Shown here: positions 42,735 to 52,032 of the stretch, piece after piece
Layout of the letters: each line of letters opens with the position of its first letter
How positions within the stretch are numbered: position 1 is the first letter of the stretch
Assembly: GCA_003416985.1 (NCBI GenBank)
Contig: QVIN01000005.1
Coordinates: 591,411 to 655,410 of the forward strand
Length of the DNA stretch: 64,000 nucleotides
DNA from: Duganella sp. BJB480
GTDB lineage: Bacteria; Pseudomonadota; Gammaproteobacteria; Burkholderiales; Burkholderiaceae_D
Reading direction: 5' to 3'
Made by a program: the position numbers and the translations under genes
The notes under the pieces: generated by a model
Told to the model about the DNA's origin: nothing
What the model saw: the letters and a program-made list of their open reading frames with translations, nothing else
Database searches by the model: none

Positions 42735-42755
42735 GGCGATCATTTTTTGATCGCC
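42735..42755 (-). terminator. Hairpin after binding-protein gene
   Basis: GGCGATCA and TGATCGCC form a perfect 8-bp stem around five Ts, 11 bases beyond the stop of the minus-strand lipoprotein gene. There is no T tract after the stem on that strand, so this is only a probable terminator. Confidence 0.45.
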
Positions 42756-42766
42756 ACCGATGCCGT

Positions 42767-44062
42767 TCAGCGCGGCAGGCCGATGATCAGCTGCTCGCTG
42801 GCGTCCCAGCTGCGGGCCGCCGTATCGAGCCGGAACACGGTGAACGGCACCTGGCCGACGATGTCGCCCACGCCGTCCCAGTCGATGTCGGCATAGGCGC
42901 CGGCGTAGTCGACGTCCTTGCCGGCCCGGACCAGCGCCAGTGCGGCGCCGATGGTTTCCGGCCGCACCTTCTCGCCCGGCGCGTTCATCACGAAGCGCAG
43001 GCTGTCGCGCACCATCAGGCCGGTGGGGCTCTTGCTGTTGTTGACCAGGCCGGCGCGCTCGATGGCCAGCGCCATCACCATCGCGATGTCGTAGGTGGGC
43101 GCGGTGAAGTCCTGCGGCTCGCTGCCGTACTGGGCGGTGTAGCCGGTGCGGAAGCTCTGGTAGGAGCTGTTGCCGTAGGCGCCGATGGTGGCGGCCGAGC
43201 CGCGCGCGCCGCCAATCAGCTTGCCCGGGTCGGCCAGGTTGTCGAGGAAGGTCTGGTTGCCGGCGGCGGTGCCGGGCAGCAGCCACATGGCGCCGCTCTG
43301 GAACGGCAGCGATTCGTTGAGCACATTGGCCGAGATGTCGGCCGCCAGGATGCCGTTCAGGATCACGTCCGGCTTGGCGTCGTAGACTTGCTTCAGGTAG
43401 CCGGCGAAGCCGTTCTTCAGGCCGAACGGGATGGTGACCGTGGCCACCACCTGCCCGCCCAGCTTCTGGAACGCCGGCGTGAACAGGCTGGCCAGGCCGG
43501 CGCCGAAGGCGTCGCCGGCGTTGATCAGCACCACGGCGCGCCGCTTGTCCGCCTCCCACGCGACCTTGGCCAGCACCGGCGTGGCGTCGACGTCGGAGAC
43601 GCCGATGCGGTACACCAGGTCGTTGTCGGCCACCGTGCTCAGCGTGGGCGAGGAGCTCGATTCGGTCAGGATGGGCACGCCCTTGGCCAGCGCCTGCGGC
43701 AGCAGGTTGAGCACGCGGGTGGAGGTGGAGACGTTGAGCGCGATGACGCCGGCGTCCAGCAGCTGCTGGCCCATGTCCTGCGCCTCGGCGTTGTCGCGCG
43801 CGACCAGCGCGATGGCGTTCAGGCGCTTGCCCAGCACGCCGCCGGCGTCGTTGATCTGTTTGGCCGCCAGCAGGAAGGCGTCGCGGGTCGAGGTGCGCCA
43901 GCCCACCGAGGCGATGTTGATGGCGGACGGATCGATCATGGCCTTGATCGGATTGGCCGGCAGCGGCGTGGTGGCGTCGCCGGTGCCGCCGCCCCCGCCG
44001 CCGCAGGACGCCAGCAGGGACAACGCGGCGGCGGCCAGCAGGCGGCTAGTAGCGGTATTCAT
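42767..44062 (-). CDS. Leu/Ile/Val-binding-like substrate-binding lipoprotein
   Basis: The protein has 431 residues. It starts at 44062 with a lipoprotein signal whose lipobox is LASC (C about residue 19), followed by a glycine run. The mature part is a type-I periplasmic binding protein: INDAGGVLGKRLNAIALVARDN, GVIALNVSTSTRVL, VPILTESSSSPTLS, YRIGVSDVDATPVLA and TYDIAMVMALAIERAG. No ABC permease or ATPase gene lies nearby, so it may sense rather than transport. It overlaps the end of the upstream TonB receptor gene by 17 bp and is probably co-expressed with it. Confidence 0.88.
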   Translation of the reverse strand: MNTATSRLLAAAALSLLASCGGGGGGTGDATTPLPANPIKAMIDPSAINIASVGWRTSTRDAFLLAAKQINDAGGVLGKRLNAIALVARDNAEAQDMGQQLLDAGVIALNVSTSTRVLNLLPQALAKGVPILTESSSSPTLSTVADNDLVYRIGVSDVDATPVLAKVAWEADKRRAVVLINAGDAFGAGLASLFTPAFQKLGGQVVATVTIPFGLKNGFAGYLKQVYDAKPDVILNGILAADISANVLNESLPFQSGAMWLLPGTAAGNQTFLDNLADPGKLIGGARGSAATIGAYGNSSYQSFRTGYTAQYGSEPQDFTAPTYDIAMVMALAIERAGLVNNSKSPTGLMVRDSLRFVMNAPGEKVRPETIGAALALVRAGKDVDYAGAYADIDWDGVGDIVGQVPFTVFRLDTAARSWDASEQLIIGLPR

Positions 44063-46205
44063 ATTGCACTCCATAGCGGCGGCCCAGCGATGGATAGTCG
44101 ATGCCGCCGACGCCGGGATCGACATACTGGCTGTTCCACAGGTCGCGCACCTGCACGCGCAGGCTGGCGCGGGCGTTCAGGCTCCAGCGCGCGCTGAGCG
44201 TGGTGTCGACGTAGCTGGCCAGGTGGTAGCTCTGGTTGGCCAGCAGCACGTTGGCGGTGGCGGCCGGGCGCGGGCCGACGTAGCGGTTGTCCAGGCTGAG
44301 CAGCAGCTTCTGTCCCATCAGGCTGGCGCTGGCGCCGGCGTTGGCGCTGTTGGTGGGGAACAGCTCGCCGTCGCTGCGCTGGGCCAGCGGCGCCAGCGTG
44401 TAGCGGTTGATGCCGCGGCTGCCGTTGGCGCGGCTCAGGTTGGCGTAGGCGTTGAACCAGTCGCGCTGGTAGCGCAGCTCCAGCTCCACGCCGTTGACCT
44501 TGCTGTCGCTGGTGTTGCGCGCCACCAGGTTGAAGAAGGCCTGCTCCAGCGTGACCAGCTCGCTGACCTTGGTGTGGTAGACCGTCAGCGCGCCGTTCCA
44601 GCGCGGATGCGGCGGCGTGCTCAGTTGCAGTTCGAGCGTGCGCGATTTCTGCGGCGCCAGCTCGGGGTTGCCCTTGATGTCGCCCGGCTGCACGGCGGTG
44701 CGGTACAGCAGCTCGGCCGACGGCGCCTGGAAGGCGGTGCCGCCCAGCACCTTCAGGCCCCACTCGCCCGGCAAGGTGCCGACCACGCCGGCGCGCAGCG
44801 ATTCCTGCGTGCCGTAGACCGAGTGCCGGTCCTGGCGGCCGCCGAGGATGGCCTGCCACTTGCCGACCAGGGGAAACTGCCATTGCGCGTACAGGCCGGT
44901 GTTGCGCAGCGTTTTCTCGCCCGGCTGGCTGAGCTGGAAGTCGCTGCCGTCGACCAGGCTGTGGCGGCGGAACGATTCCAGCGTCTCGCGGTCGCGCAGC
45001 GCGTCCGCGCCCAGCAGCAGGCTGGTCTGCGGGCCGGGTTGCCACAGCCATTCGACGCTGCCGTCCACCGCCTTGTAGCCGAAGTCGCGCAGCAGGTAAT
45101 AGTCGGCGGCGCCGGTGCGCAGGCGGTCGCCGCTGCCGGGCTCGCCCTGTCCGTAGTTCAGGCTGGCGCGCAGCGTGTGCTGCTCGTTGAAGCGGTGGTT
45201 GGCGCCCAGGTGCACAAAGCCCTGTTCCAGCACCACGCGGCTCGGCGGGCGCAGCAGGGGATTGAGGCTGGCGAAGACGTTGTCGCTGTCCTGCCGCTGC
45301 CAGAAGACGCTGGCCTGCACTTCGTCGGCCGCGCCGCGCCAGCCGCCGCGCAGGTACAGGCTGCGCGGGTCGGCGTCGTCGGCCGGGGCCGGGCTGAGGG
45401 CGGCGTAGCGCTGGTAGTCGGGCGAGATGCGCGGCAGCGCCAGGCCGGCGCGGTCGGCCTTGGCCGCCTGCACGCCCCAGGCCAGCCAGTAGGGCGACGG
45501 CGCGCCCTCGGCCGCCGTGCCGAACTGCGCGCTGCCGCTGGCGGCCAGCAGGTCGGCGCTGCGGCCGCCGCCGGACCATTCGTGGCCCAGCGCCAGGCGC
45601 TGCTCGGTGCCGTCGCGCCGGGTGATGACGTTGACCGCGCCCAGCAGCGCGTCGGCGCCGTACAGCACCGACACCGGCCCGCGCACGATCTCGATGCGCT
45701 CGACCATGTTCATCGGGATGAATTCCAGCCCGGTCAGCTGCTGCTGGGTGCTGCGGAAGGCGATCGGCTGGCCGTCCAGCAGGATCTTGATGGCGCGGCT
45801 GGCCGACTGCGCGCCGGCGCTGATGCCGCGCACGCCGAAGTTGTGGTTGAGGCGGTCGTCGCTCTCGACAAAGCCGGCCACGTGGGACAGCGCCTCGGCC
45901 AGCGTCTGGTAGCCGTAGCGGGCGATGTCGTCGGCCGTGACCAAGGTGACCACGGCGGGCGTGGCGTACAGCGGGGTGGCGGTCTTGGTGGCGGTGAGCA
46001 CCTTGACGTTGCGCAGCTGGTCGAGGCTGAGGTCGAACAATGTGTCGTCGCCGCCGGCGCCATCGGCGGCGGCAGCAGTAGCAGCGGCAGCGGCCAGGGG
46101 CAGCAACAGCAGCGCCGTCGCGCAGGCGGACGGCAGCCGCGCCCGGGGCCAGCGCGCCGGCCCGGCCGGGGCCTGGATGCTGCGATGCTGTGTGCTCCCG
46201 ATCAA
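44046..46205 (-). CDS. TonB-dependent receptor (signalling-cluster type)
   Basis: The protein has 719 residues. The start is a TTG at 46205 with GGGGAA upstream; no ATG is available before the plug. A signal-like stretch (ATALLLLPLAAAAATAAAA) is followed by a TonB-box-like DLSLDQLRNVKVLTATK, a plug (VRGISAGAQSASRAIKILLDG, VRGPVSVLYGADALLGAVNVI) and a barrel ending in EYRY. The ligand is unknown. It is divergent from a YfiR-like gene and a histidine kinase gene, suggesting a joint signalling role. Confidence 0.88.
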   Translation of the reverse strand: MIGSTQHRSIQAPAGPARWPRARLPSACATALLLLPLAAAAATAAAADGAGGDDTLFDLSLDQLRNVKVLTATKTATPLYATPAVVTLVTADDIARYGYQTLAEALSHVAGFVESDDRLNHNFGVRGISAGAQSASRAIKILLDGQPIAFRSTQQQLTGLEFIPMNMVERIEIVRGPVSVLYGADALLGAVNVITRRDGTEQRLALGHEWSGGGRSADLLAASGSAQFGTAAEGAPSPYWLAWGVQAAKADRAGLALPRISPDYQRYAALSPAPADDADPRSLYLRGGWRGAADEVQASVFWQRQDSDNVFASLNPLLRPPSRVVLEQGFVHLGANHRFNEQHTLRASLNYGQGEPGSGDRLRTGAADYYLLRDFGYKAVDGSVEWLWQPGPQTSLLLGADALRDRETLESFRRHSLVDGSDFQLSQPGEKTLRNTGLYAQWQFPLVGKWQAILGGRQDRHSVYGTQESLRAGVVGTLPGEWGLKVLGGTAFQAPSAELLYRTAVQPGDIKGNPELAPQKSRTLELQLSTPPHPRWNGALTVYHTKVSELVTLEQAFFNLVARNTSDSKVNGVELELRYQRDWFNAYANLSRANGSRGINRYTLAPLAQRSDGELFPTNSANAGASASLMGQKLLLSLDNRYVGPRPAATANVLLANQSYHLASYVDTTLSARWSLNARASLRVQVRDLWNSQYVDPGVGGIDYPSLGRRYGVQYEYRY

Positions 46206-46420
46206 GAGTGTTCCCCTTTGTCGCGCGATTTAACAAAGTATTCACCAATTTCCGCATGATCACAAGCTGCAAGCCGGCCGTGGGCGGCGCGCGTTGTGTT
46301 TCGAGAACAAGTCCTTGCGGACTAGCGAAAAAAACTTGCTCCTGGAGCTATTCGGATAAAATCGAGAGGCGTTCCAGCCCTGGAAACACGCGGCGGCGCT
46401 ACTTGGAGGCAGAGGGCACG

Positions 46421-46984
46421 ATGAAGCGACAGCGCATGGCGGGATACCGGATGCTGGCCGTTCTGGCCTGCCAGCTGGCGGCCCTGGCCGGCGTTGCCGT
46501 GCGCGCCGAGCAGGCCATGCCCGAGCAGCAGGTCAAGGCCGCCTACATCCTCAACTTCACCCGCTACGCCAGCTGGCCGGCGCCGACGCTGGCCGATCCG
46601 CACGCGCCGCTGGTGGTGTGCATGGTGGGCGCCGGCGCGGCCGACATGGCGCGCCAGCTGCAGAAGCGCGCGGCAGGCAGCCATCCGCTGGAACTGCGCA
46701 TCGTCAGCCGCATGGAGGAAACCGATCCCTGTCACGCGGTCTACCTGGCGCTGCCCGAACGCAGCCGCCAGAGCGCGTGGCTGACCCGCATGCGCGAGCA
46801 GGCCATCCTCACCATCGGCGACTCCGCCTCCTTCCTGGCCGACGGCGGCATGATCAACATGCTGCTGGTGGACGGCAGCATCCGTTTCGAAGTCAACCTG
46901 ACGGCGGCCAAGCATTCCGGCGTCGGCCTCAATCCCCGCATGCTGGCGCTGGCCGAACGCGTGGTCGGTGGAGACGCCAAGTGA
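46421..46984 (+). CDS. YfiR-family (DUF4154) periplasmic protein
   Basis: The protein has 187 residues. GGAGG precedes the ATG at 46421. After a signal peptide (about 1-30) the mature part starts with the family signature QQVKAAYILNFTRYASWP, followed by LVVCMVG and, near the end, GGMINMLLVDGSIRFEVNLTAAKHSGVGLNPRMLALA. In Pseudomonas YfiR controls a diguanylate cyclase. Here its stop overlaps the start of a sensor kinase gene (GTGA), so the kinase is the likely partner. Confidence 0.9.
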   Translation: MKRQRMAGYRMLAVLACQLAALAGVAVRAEQAMPEQQVKAAYILNFTRYASWPAPTLADPHAPLVVCMVGAGAADMARQLQKRAAGSHPLELRIVSRMEETDPCHAVYLALPERSRQSAWLTRMREQAILTIGDSASFLADGGMINMLLVDGSIRFEVNLTAAKHSGVGLNPRMLALAERVVGGDAK

Positions 46985-48939
46985 GCGTGATCCCGCACCG
47001 CTGGAACGACCTGGCCTTGCAGCGCAAGCTGCTGATCGTCACGCTGTTGACGGCGCTGGCGGCGATGCTGGTGGCGCTGGCGGCGCTCATCGCCTACGAC
47101 ATCAGCGTGGTGCGGGTGCGGCTGGTGCAGGACCTGGCCAGCCGCATGGACCTGGTGTCGCTCAACCTCGACGTCGACCTGAACTTCGGCGACCGCAGCG
47201 CCGCCACCCGCACGCTGTCGGCGCTGCGCGGCACGCCGGACATCGACAGCGCCTGCCTGTTCGACGCGCACCACCAGCCGTTCGCCAGCTATGCCCGGCG
47301 CGGCGCGGCGCGCTGCACGTGGCCGGAGGAGATGGCGCCGTCCGGCCACAGCTTCCACGGCGACTTCCTGTCGATGCTGGCGCCGGTGCGCTTCCAGCAC
47401 GAGGAGGTCGGCTCGCTGCAGGTGGAATACGCCTTGCAACCGCTGACCGAACGCCTGAGCAAATACGGCCTGGTGCTGGCGGTGGTGTTGATGACGCTAT
47501 TGATCGGCGGCGCGCTGCAGGCGATCGGCCTGCGGCGGCTGGTGACCCAGCCGCTGGTGGCGCTGTCGAAGGTGGCCGACCAGGTCACGCGCGAGCAGCG
47601 CTACGACCTGCGCGCGCCGCACTTCTCCAACGACGAGGTGGGGCGGCTGTCGGCCGCCTTCAACACCATGCTGGCCACCGTCGCCGCGCGCGACGCGGCG
47701 CTGCGGGTGAGCCAGTCGCTGCTGACCAATATCGCCGACAAGTCCTCGGCGGTCATCTACGTCAAGGACCTCGAAGGGCGCTACCTGATGGTCAACGAGC
47801 GGCTGCGCAAGGTGCTGCCGCCAGGCTCGCCCGACCCGATCGGCCACAAGGACGCCGACATCTTCGACGACGACACCGTGCAGGTGATACGCGAGGGCGA
47901 CCGCCGCGCGCTGGAGTCCTCCCATTCCTACATCTACGAGGAGGGCGTGCCGGATGCCGAGGGCGTGGTGCGGACCTATATCTCGGAAAAATTCTGCCTG
48001 CGCGACGAGCAAGGCAAGACATGGGCGATGGGCGGCATCTCGACCGACATCACGGACCGCAAGAAGAGCGAGGTGGAGCTGATCCAGTACCGCGATAAAT
48101 TGGAGGAGCTGGTGCAGCTGCGCACCGCGCAGATGGTGGACGCCAACAAGGAGCTGGCCGAATCGCTGGAGACGCTGCGCCACGCGCAGGATGAGCTGGT
48201 GCGCAGCGAGAAGCTGGCGGCGCTGGGATCGCTGGTGGCGGGCGTGGCGCACGAGTTGAACACGCCGATCGGCAACAGCCTGCTGGCGGTCAGCACGCTG
48301 ATCGACCAGACGCGCGCCTTCACGCGCCTGACCGCCGACGGCATGAAGCGCTCGACGCTGCAGGCCTTCGTCAACGACATCGCCAGCGGCGGCGAGATCG
48401 TGCTGCGCAACCTGCACCGGGCGGTGGACCTGGTGTCGAGCTTCAAGCAGGTGGCGGTGGACCGCACCACGTCGCAGTGCCGCGAGTTCCAGCTGTGCGA
48501 CCTGGTCGACGAGATCCTGTTGCTGCTGCTGCCGACGTTTAAGAAGAGCGGCATCACGGTGCGCCAGGATATCCCGCCGACGATACAGATGAAGAGTTAT
48601 CCGGGGCCGTTCGGGCAGGTGCTCATCAACTTGATCAACAACGCCCTGACGCACGGCTTCGAAGGCCGCACCGAAGGCGAGATCCTGGTCACCGCCCGCA
48701 TGCTCGACGCGGAGCGGGTGCAGGTGGTCATCAGCGACAACGGCTCCGGCATCGCGCCGGAGAACATGGGCCGCATCTACGATCCGTTCTTCACCACCAA
48801 GCTGGGGAAGGGCGGTTCGGGGCTGGGGCTGAACATCGTCTACAACATCGTGTACGGCGTCTTGCGCGGCAAGATCGATGTGGAGAGCGAGCTCGGTACG
48901 GGCACCCGCTTCGTCCTGACGCTGCCGGTTACGAGCTAG
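46981..48939 (+). CDS. Membrane sensor histidine kinase (HAMP-PAS-HisKA-HATPase)
   Basis: The protein has 652 residues from a GTG that overlaps the upstream stop. Membrane segments lie at about 16-38 and 163-185 with a periplasmic sensor domain of about 120 residues between them. HAMP follows (about 186-240), then PAS (about 245-360), a coiled coil, the phospho-acceptor H424 in GVAHELNTP, and an ATPase domain with LINLINNALTHGF, ISDNGSGIAP, PFFTTKLGKGGSGLGL. No response regulator gene is adjacent. The YfiR-like protein may modulate the sensor domain in the periplasm. Confidence 0.93.
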   Translation: MSVIPHRWNDLALQRKLLIVTLLTALAAMLVALAALIAYDISVVRVRLVQDLASRMDLVSLNLDVDLNFGDRSAATRTLSALRGTPDIDSACLFDAHHQPFASYARRGAARCTWPEEMAPSGHSFHGDFLSMLAPVRFQHEEVGSLQVEYALQPLTERLSKYGLVLAVVLMTLLIGGALQAIGLRRLVTQPLVALSKVADQVTREQRYDLRAPHFSNDEVGRLSAAFNTMLATVAARDAALRVSQSLLTNIADKSSAVIYVKDLEGRYLMVNERLRKVLPPGSPDPIGHKDADIFDDDTVQVIREGDRRALESSHSYIYEEGVPDAEGVVRTYISEKFCLRDEQGKTWAMGGISTDITDRKKSEVELIQYRDKLEELVQLRTAQMVDANKELAESLETLRHAQDELVRSEKLAALGSLVAGVAHELNTPIGNSLLAVSTLIDQTRAFTRLTADGMKRSTLQAFVNDIASGGEIVLRNLHRAVDLVSSFKQVAVDRTTSQCREFQLCDLVDEILLLLLPTFKKSGITVRQDIPPTIQMKSYPGPFGQVLINLINNALTHGFEGRTEGEILVTARMLDAERVQVVISDNGSGIAPENMGRIYDPFFTTKLGKGGSGLGLNIVYNIVYGVLRGKIDVESELGTGTRFVLTLPVTS

Positions 48940-49924
48940 CAGGCAGCAGGTTGGCGCAGGGCGTGCCGTTCATGTGGCAGGCCAGGTTGTCGAAGGTGAC
49001 GGCGGCGATCTCGCGCATCGCCTCGATGGTGAAGAAGCCCTGGTGGCCGGTGACCAGCACGTTGGGGAAGGTCATCAGGCGCTGGAACACGTCGTCGGCG
49101 ATGATGTCGCTGGAGTGGTCATGGAAGAACAGGTTGGCCTCCTGCTCGTAGACGTCGATCGCCAGCGCGCCCAGCTGGCGCGACTTGAGCGCGTCGATCA
49201 CGGCGGCGGTGTCGATCAGCGCGCCGCGCGAGGTGTTGACCAGCATCGCGCCGGGCTTCATGCGCGCCAGGCTGGCGGCGTCGATCATGTGGCGCGTGGC
49301 TTCCATCAGCGGGCAATGCAGGGAGACGATGTCCGACGCGGCCAGCAGCTCGTCGAGGCTGGCGCGCGTGGCCACGCCGTCCAGCTGCGGCGTCGGCGCC
49401 GGATCGCTGACCAGCACCGTGCAACCGAGTCCCTTGAAGATGCGCGCCGCCGCCGTGCCGATCTGGCCGGCGCCGACGATGCCGACCGTTTTCCCGTTCA
49501 AGGTCATGCCGAGCAGGCCGTCCAGCGAGAAATTGCCCTCGCGGACGCGCGCGTAGGCGCGGTGCGTGTGGCGGTTGAGCGTCATCGCCAGCGCCAGCGC
49601 GTGTTCGGCCACCGCTTCCGGCGCGTAGGCCGGCACGCGCGCCATGAACAGGCCGAGGTTCGCGGCGGCGCGCAGGTCGACCTGGTTGAAGCCGGCGCAG
49701 CGCAGCAGCACGGCGCGCACGCCCAGCGCATGCAGCGCTTGCAGCACGGCGGCGTCCAGCTGGTCGTTGACGAACACGCAGACGGCGGCGCAGCCCTGCG
49801 CCAGCGGCACCGTGTCCAGCGTCAGCGGATCGGAGAAGTAGGCCGCGTCGACCGCGTATCGTTGGCGCGCCTCGTCGAGGAAGCGGCGGTCGTAGGGCTG
49901 GGCGCTGTAGACGGCGATCTTCAC
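48929..49924 (-). CDS. D-2-hydroxyacid dehydrogenase (D-lactate dehydrogenase type)
   Basis: The protein has 331 residues from a GTG overlapping the DinB stop (GTGA). The NAD site is GAGQIG (151-156). Catalytic residues of the LdhA group are R233 (NTSRGALID), E262 in YEQE and H294 in VTGHQGFFT. It probably interconverts pyruvate and D-lactate. Its 3' end overlaps that of the convergent kinase gene by 11 bp. It is the last gene of a three-gene minus-strand operon. Confidence 0.9.
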   Translation of the reverse strand: MKIAVYSAQPYDRRFLDEARQRYAVDAAYFSDPLTLDTVPLAQGCAAVCVFVNDQLDAAVLQALHALGVRAVLLRCAGFNQVDLRAAANLGLFMARVPAYAPEAVAEHALALAMTLNRHTHRAYARVREGNFSLDGLLGMTLNGKTVGIVGAGQIGTAAARIFKGLGCTVLVSDPAPTPQLDGVATRASLDELLAASDIVSLHCPLMEATRHMIDAASLARMKPGAMLVNTSRGALIDTAAVIDALKSRQLGALAIDVYEQEANLFFHDHSSDIIADDVFQRLMTFPNVLVTGHQGFFTIEAMREIAAVTFDNLACHMNGTPCANLLPASS

Positions 49925-50460
49925 GGCGCTTCGATGTCCGGGACCATGGCCAGCAAATCGGTGACGCCGATGTCGACGCCGGCCTGCGTCAGCAGCGTGC
50001 TGACCTGGCCGCGATGGTGGGTCTGATGGTTGAAGAAGTGCAGCACCAGGCTGCCGAAGTGCTTGCGATACAGGTCGCCCCTGGTGCTGCGGTATTCCAT
50101 GGTTTGCGCCAGGTGCTCCGCGCTGACCTGCGGCGCCCATTCGGTGACGATGGCGTCCAGCCGGTGGCGGTGGGCCAGCAGGGACGGCAGGTAGTCGCCG
50201 AAGCTGTGCGTCAGGCTGGAGGGCGCCGGCAGGTCCAGCATCGGCGCCAGCGCGCTGTAGCGGGCCGGATGCGTGGCGAAGCGGCCCAGCCAGATGGTGT
50301 CGGCGGCCAGCAGGTGGTTCATGGTGCCGAGGATGGAACCGAAGAAGGCGTTGCGGTCGGCGGTCAGGTCGGCGTGCGGCAGGCGTGCGGCGGCGGCGTA
50401 CATCTTCTGGTTCATCGAGGCGTTGTAGGCCGCCATCAGCACTGTGGATTCTGGAGTCAT
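49921..50460 (-). CDS. DinB-family protein
   Basis: The protein has 179 residues forming a four-helix bundle of the DinB/YfiT type. Metal-binding histidines are H49 in MNHLL and H145/H149 in FNHQTHHRGQ. Many members are thiol S-transferase-like or damage-inducible, but the reaction is not known here. Both ends overlap neighbours by 4 bp (ATGA and GTGA), giving tight coupling. Confidence 0.88.
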   Translation of the reverse strand: MTPESTVLMAAYNASMNQKMYAAAARLPHADLTADRNAFFGSILGTMNHLLAADTIWLGRFATHPARYSALAPMLDLPAPSSLTHSFGDYLPSLLAHRHRLDAIVTEWAPQVSAEHLAQTMEYRSTRGDLYRKHFGSLVLHFFNHQTHHRGQVSTLLTQAGVDIGVTDLLAMVPDIEAP

Positions 50461-52010
50461 TGGGGAAGTAAGCCTGGTTCCGGTTGCAGGGTGATCATCT
50501 GGTTGACCGCGTCCAGCGTGCGGCGGCGTTGATCCTCGTCGGGTTTGATCCTGGGCGCCAGCAGCTCGAGCAGGTCGCGGGTGTGGCTTGCGTTGAACGG
50601 CACGGTGTAGTCGTCGACCACCTTGTCCATCAGGTATTTGACGGTGCGCGTCGACTGGCTGGCCGATTGCTCCAGCGTGGCCTTGGACAATGCGCCCTCG
50701 TCGTACGCCAGCGCGGCGTTGCTGCTGGCGCTGTCGTCGACCGTGATGTAGTTGTAGTTCTGCGATGCCGGATCGACCAGCAGCTCCAGTATGCCGCCCG
50801 GCTTGTTGGGCAGGTGGTAGCTGGCCTTGAGCTGCGATTGCTGTTGCTGCGATATCGAGCGGTCCAACTGGGTGCGGCCTTGCACGCTGGTGCTTTGCGA
50901 GGTCTGGTAGTCGAAGGTGTCATGCTCGCCGGGGCGCAGCGGGTTGGGCGAGGTTTCGGTTTGCGTGAGCGAGGCGCTGAAGTCGGCCAGGCCGGTGAGG
51001 ATGGCGTGGTCCTCGCCGGTCAGCTTGATCCTTTGCGACGGCGCGGCGGGCTGCTGGCCGTAGTCGCTGTGCATCTGGCTGACGGCATCCTTGAACAGGC
51101 CGGCCATCGCGGCGTCGCCGTGGCCGCGCGTGGCGGCCTGGTCGAACTGGTGCAGGTAGTTGGCCAGCGCCTTGGCTTGCTGCTCCTTGCCGCCCCAGCT
51201 TGCGGGCTGGCTCAGGTCCACGCTGATCTTCGCTTCGCCGGCCGGGCCGTTGAAGCGCACCGTGCGTTGTTTGGCGTCGGCGTGGAAGTCCAGCTGCTGC
51301 GTGTCGGTTTCGTTCAGCTTGAGCGTCGAGCGCAGGTCCACCGAGGACAGCACCGATGGATCGAATCCGGTCAGGCCGGCCAGGTCGATTTTCGGCGGCA
51401 CGGCGGCCAGGCCGTCGATCGCTTTTTGAAAGGCGGTCGAGAGTCCGGCCAGCGCCGCGCGTTCGTCGTCACTGAGCTTGCCGCTGCTTTGCACTTGCAC
51501 GGCGATGCCGTTGTCCGAGCTGTCCAGCGCCAGGGTGACCTTGACGCCGCTTTTGGTGGTGACGGTGAGGCCGGCCTGGTTGTCGCCGAGGCGGTGCAGC
51601 GGCGGCAGCTGGGCGTACAGCAGCGCGTCGTAGGTGCCGGTGTTCAGATCCTGCGGCACTTGCTGCAGCGATTGCGAGAAGTTCGTATCGTCGGTCTTGA
51701 AGCGCTCCAGCAGGGCGGCGCCCAGGTTCTTGAAGCTGCTGGTGGGCGGCAGGTAGTTGTAGTTGCGGGCGATGAGGGCGGAGACGGCATCCTTGCCGCT
51801 GCGTTCCCACACCAGCGGCAGCGGCGCGCGCCCAACGCCATCGATGGCCGGCGCGCCGGCGCCGCTGAGCCGCACCACCGAAGCCGGCGTGGGAGGCGTC
51901 GTGGTGTTGGCGGCGGCCGCGTTGGCGACCGCAATGCCGGGCGCCTCCACCGTTGCGGGCGGAGGCGCTGCCTGGCTGGTTTTGCTTAACGAAGTTAAGG
52001 TTGTCATCAC
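50457..52010 (-). CDS. Hypothetical protein, 517 residues
   Basis: I do not recognise this protein. It has no signal peptide or membrane segment. Residues 1-60 are rich in Ala, Pro and Thr and probably disordered. The middle contains beta-rich stretches (GLTVTTKSGVKVTLALDSSD, DFHADAKQRTVRFNGPAG), and a QQQQSQLKAS segment lies near residue 390. It is the first gene of an operon with DinB and the hydroxyacid dehydrogenase. The two adjacent ATGs at 52010 and 52007 are equally possible starts. Confidence 0.75.
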   Translation of the reverse strand: MMTTLTSLSKTSQAAPPPATVEAPGIAVANAAAANTTTPPTPASVVRLSGAGAPAIDGVGRAPLPLVWERSGKDAVSALIARNYNYLPPTSSFKNLGAALLERFKTDDTNFSQSLQQVPQDLNTGTYDALLYAQLPPLHRLGDNQAGLTVTTKSGVKVTLALDSSDNGIAVQVQSSGKLSDDERAALAGLSTAFQKAIDGLAAVPPKIDLAGLTGFDPSVLSSVDLRSTLKLNETDTQQLDFHADAKQRTVRFNGPAGEAKISVDLSQPASWGGKEQQAKALANYLHQFDQAATRGHGDAAMAGLFKDAVSQMHSDYGQQPAAPSQRIKLTGEDHAILTGLADFSASLTQTETSPNPLRPGEHDTFDYQTSQSTSVQGRTQLDRSISQQQQSQLKASYHLPNKPGGILELLVDPASQNYNYITVDDSASSNAALAYDEGALSKATLEQSASQSTRTVKYLMDKVVDDYTVPFNASHTRDLLELLAPRIKPDEDQRRRTLDAVNQMITLQPEPGLLPQ

Positions 52011-52032
52011 CGCATTATACGGCGATTACACC

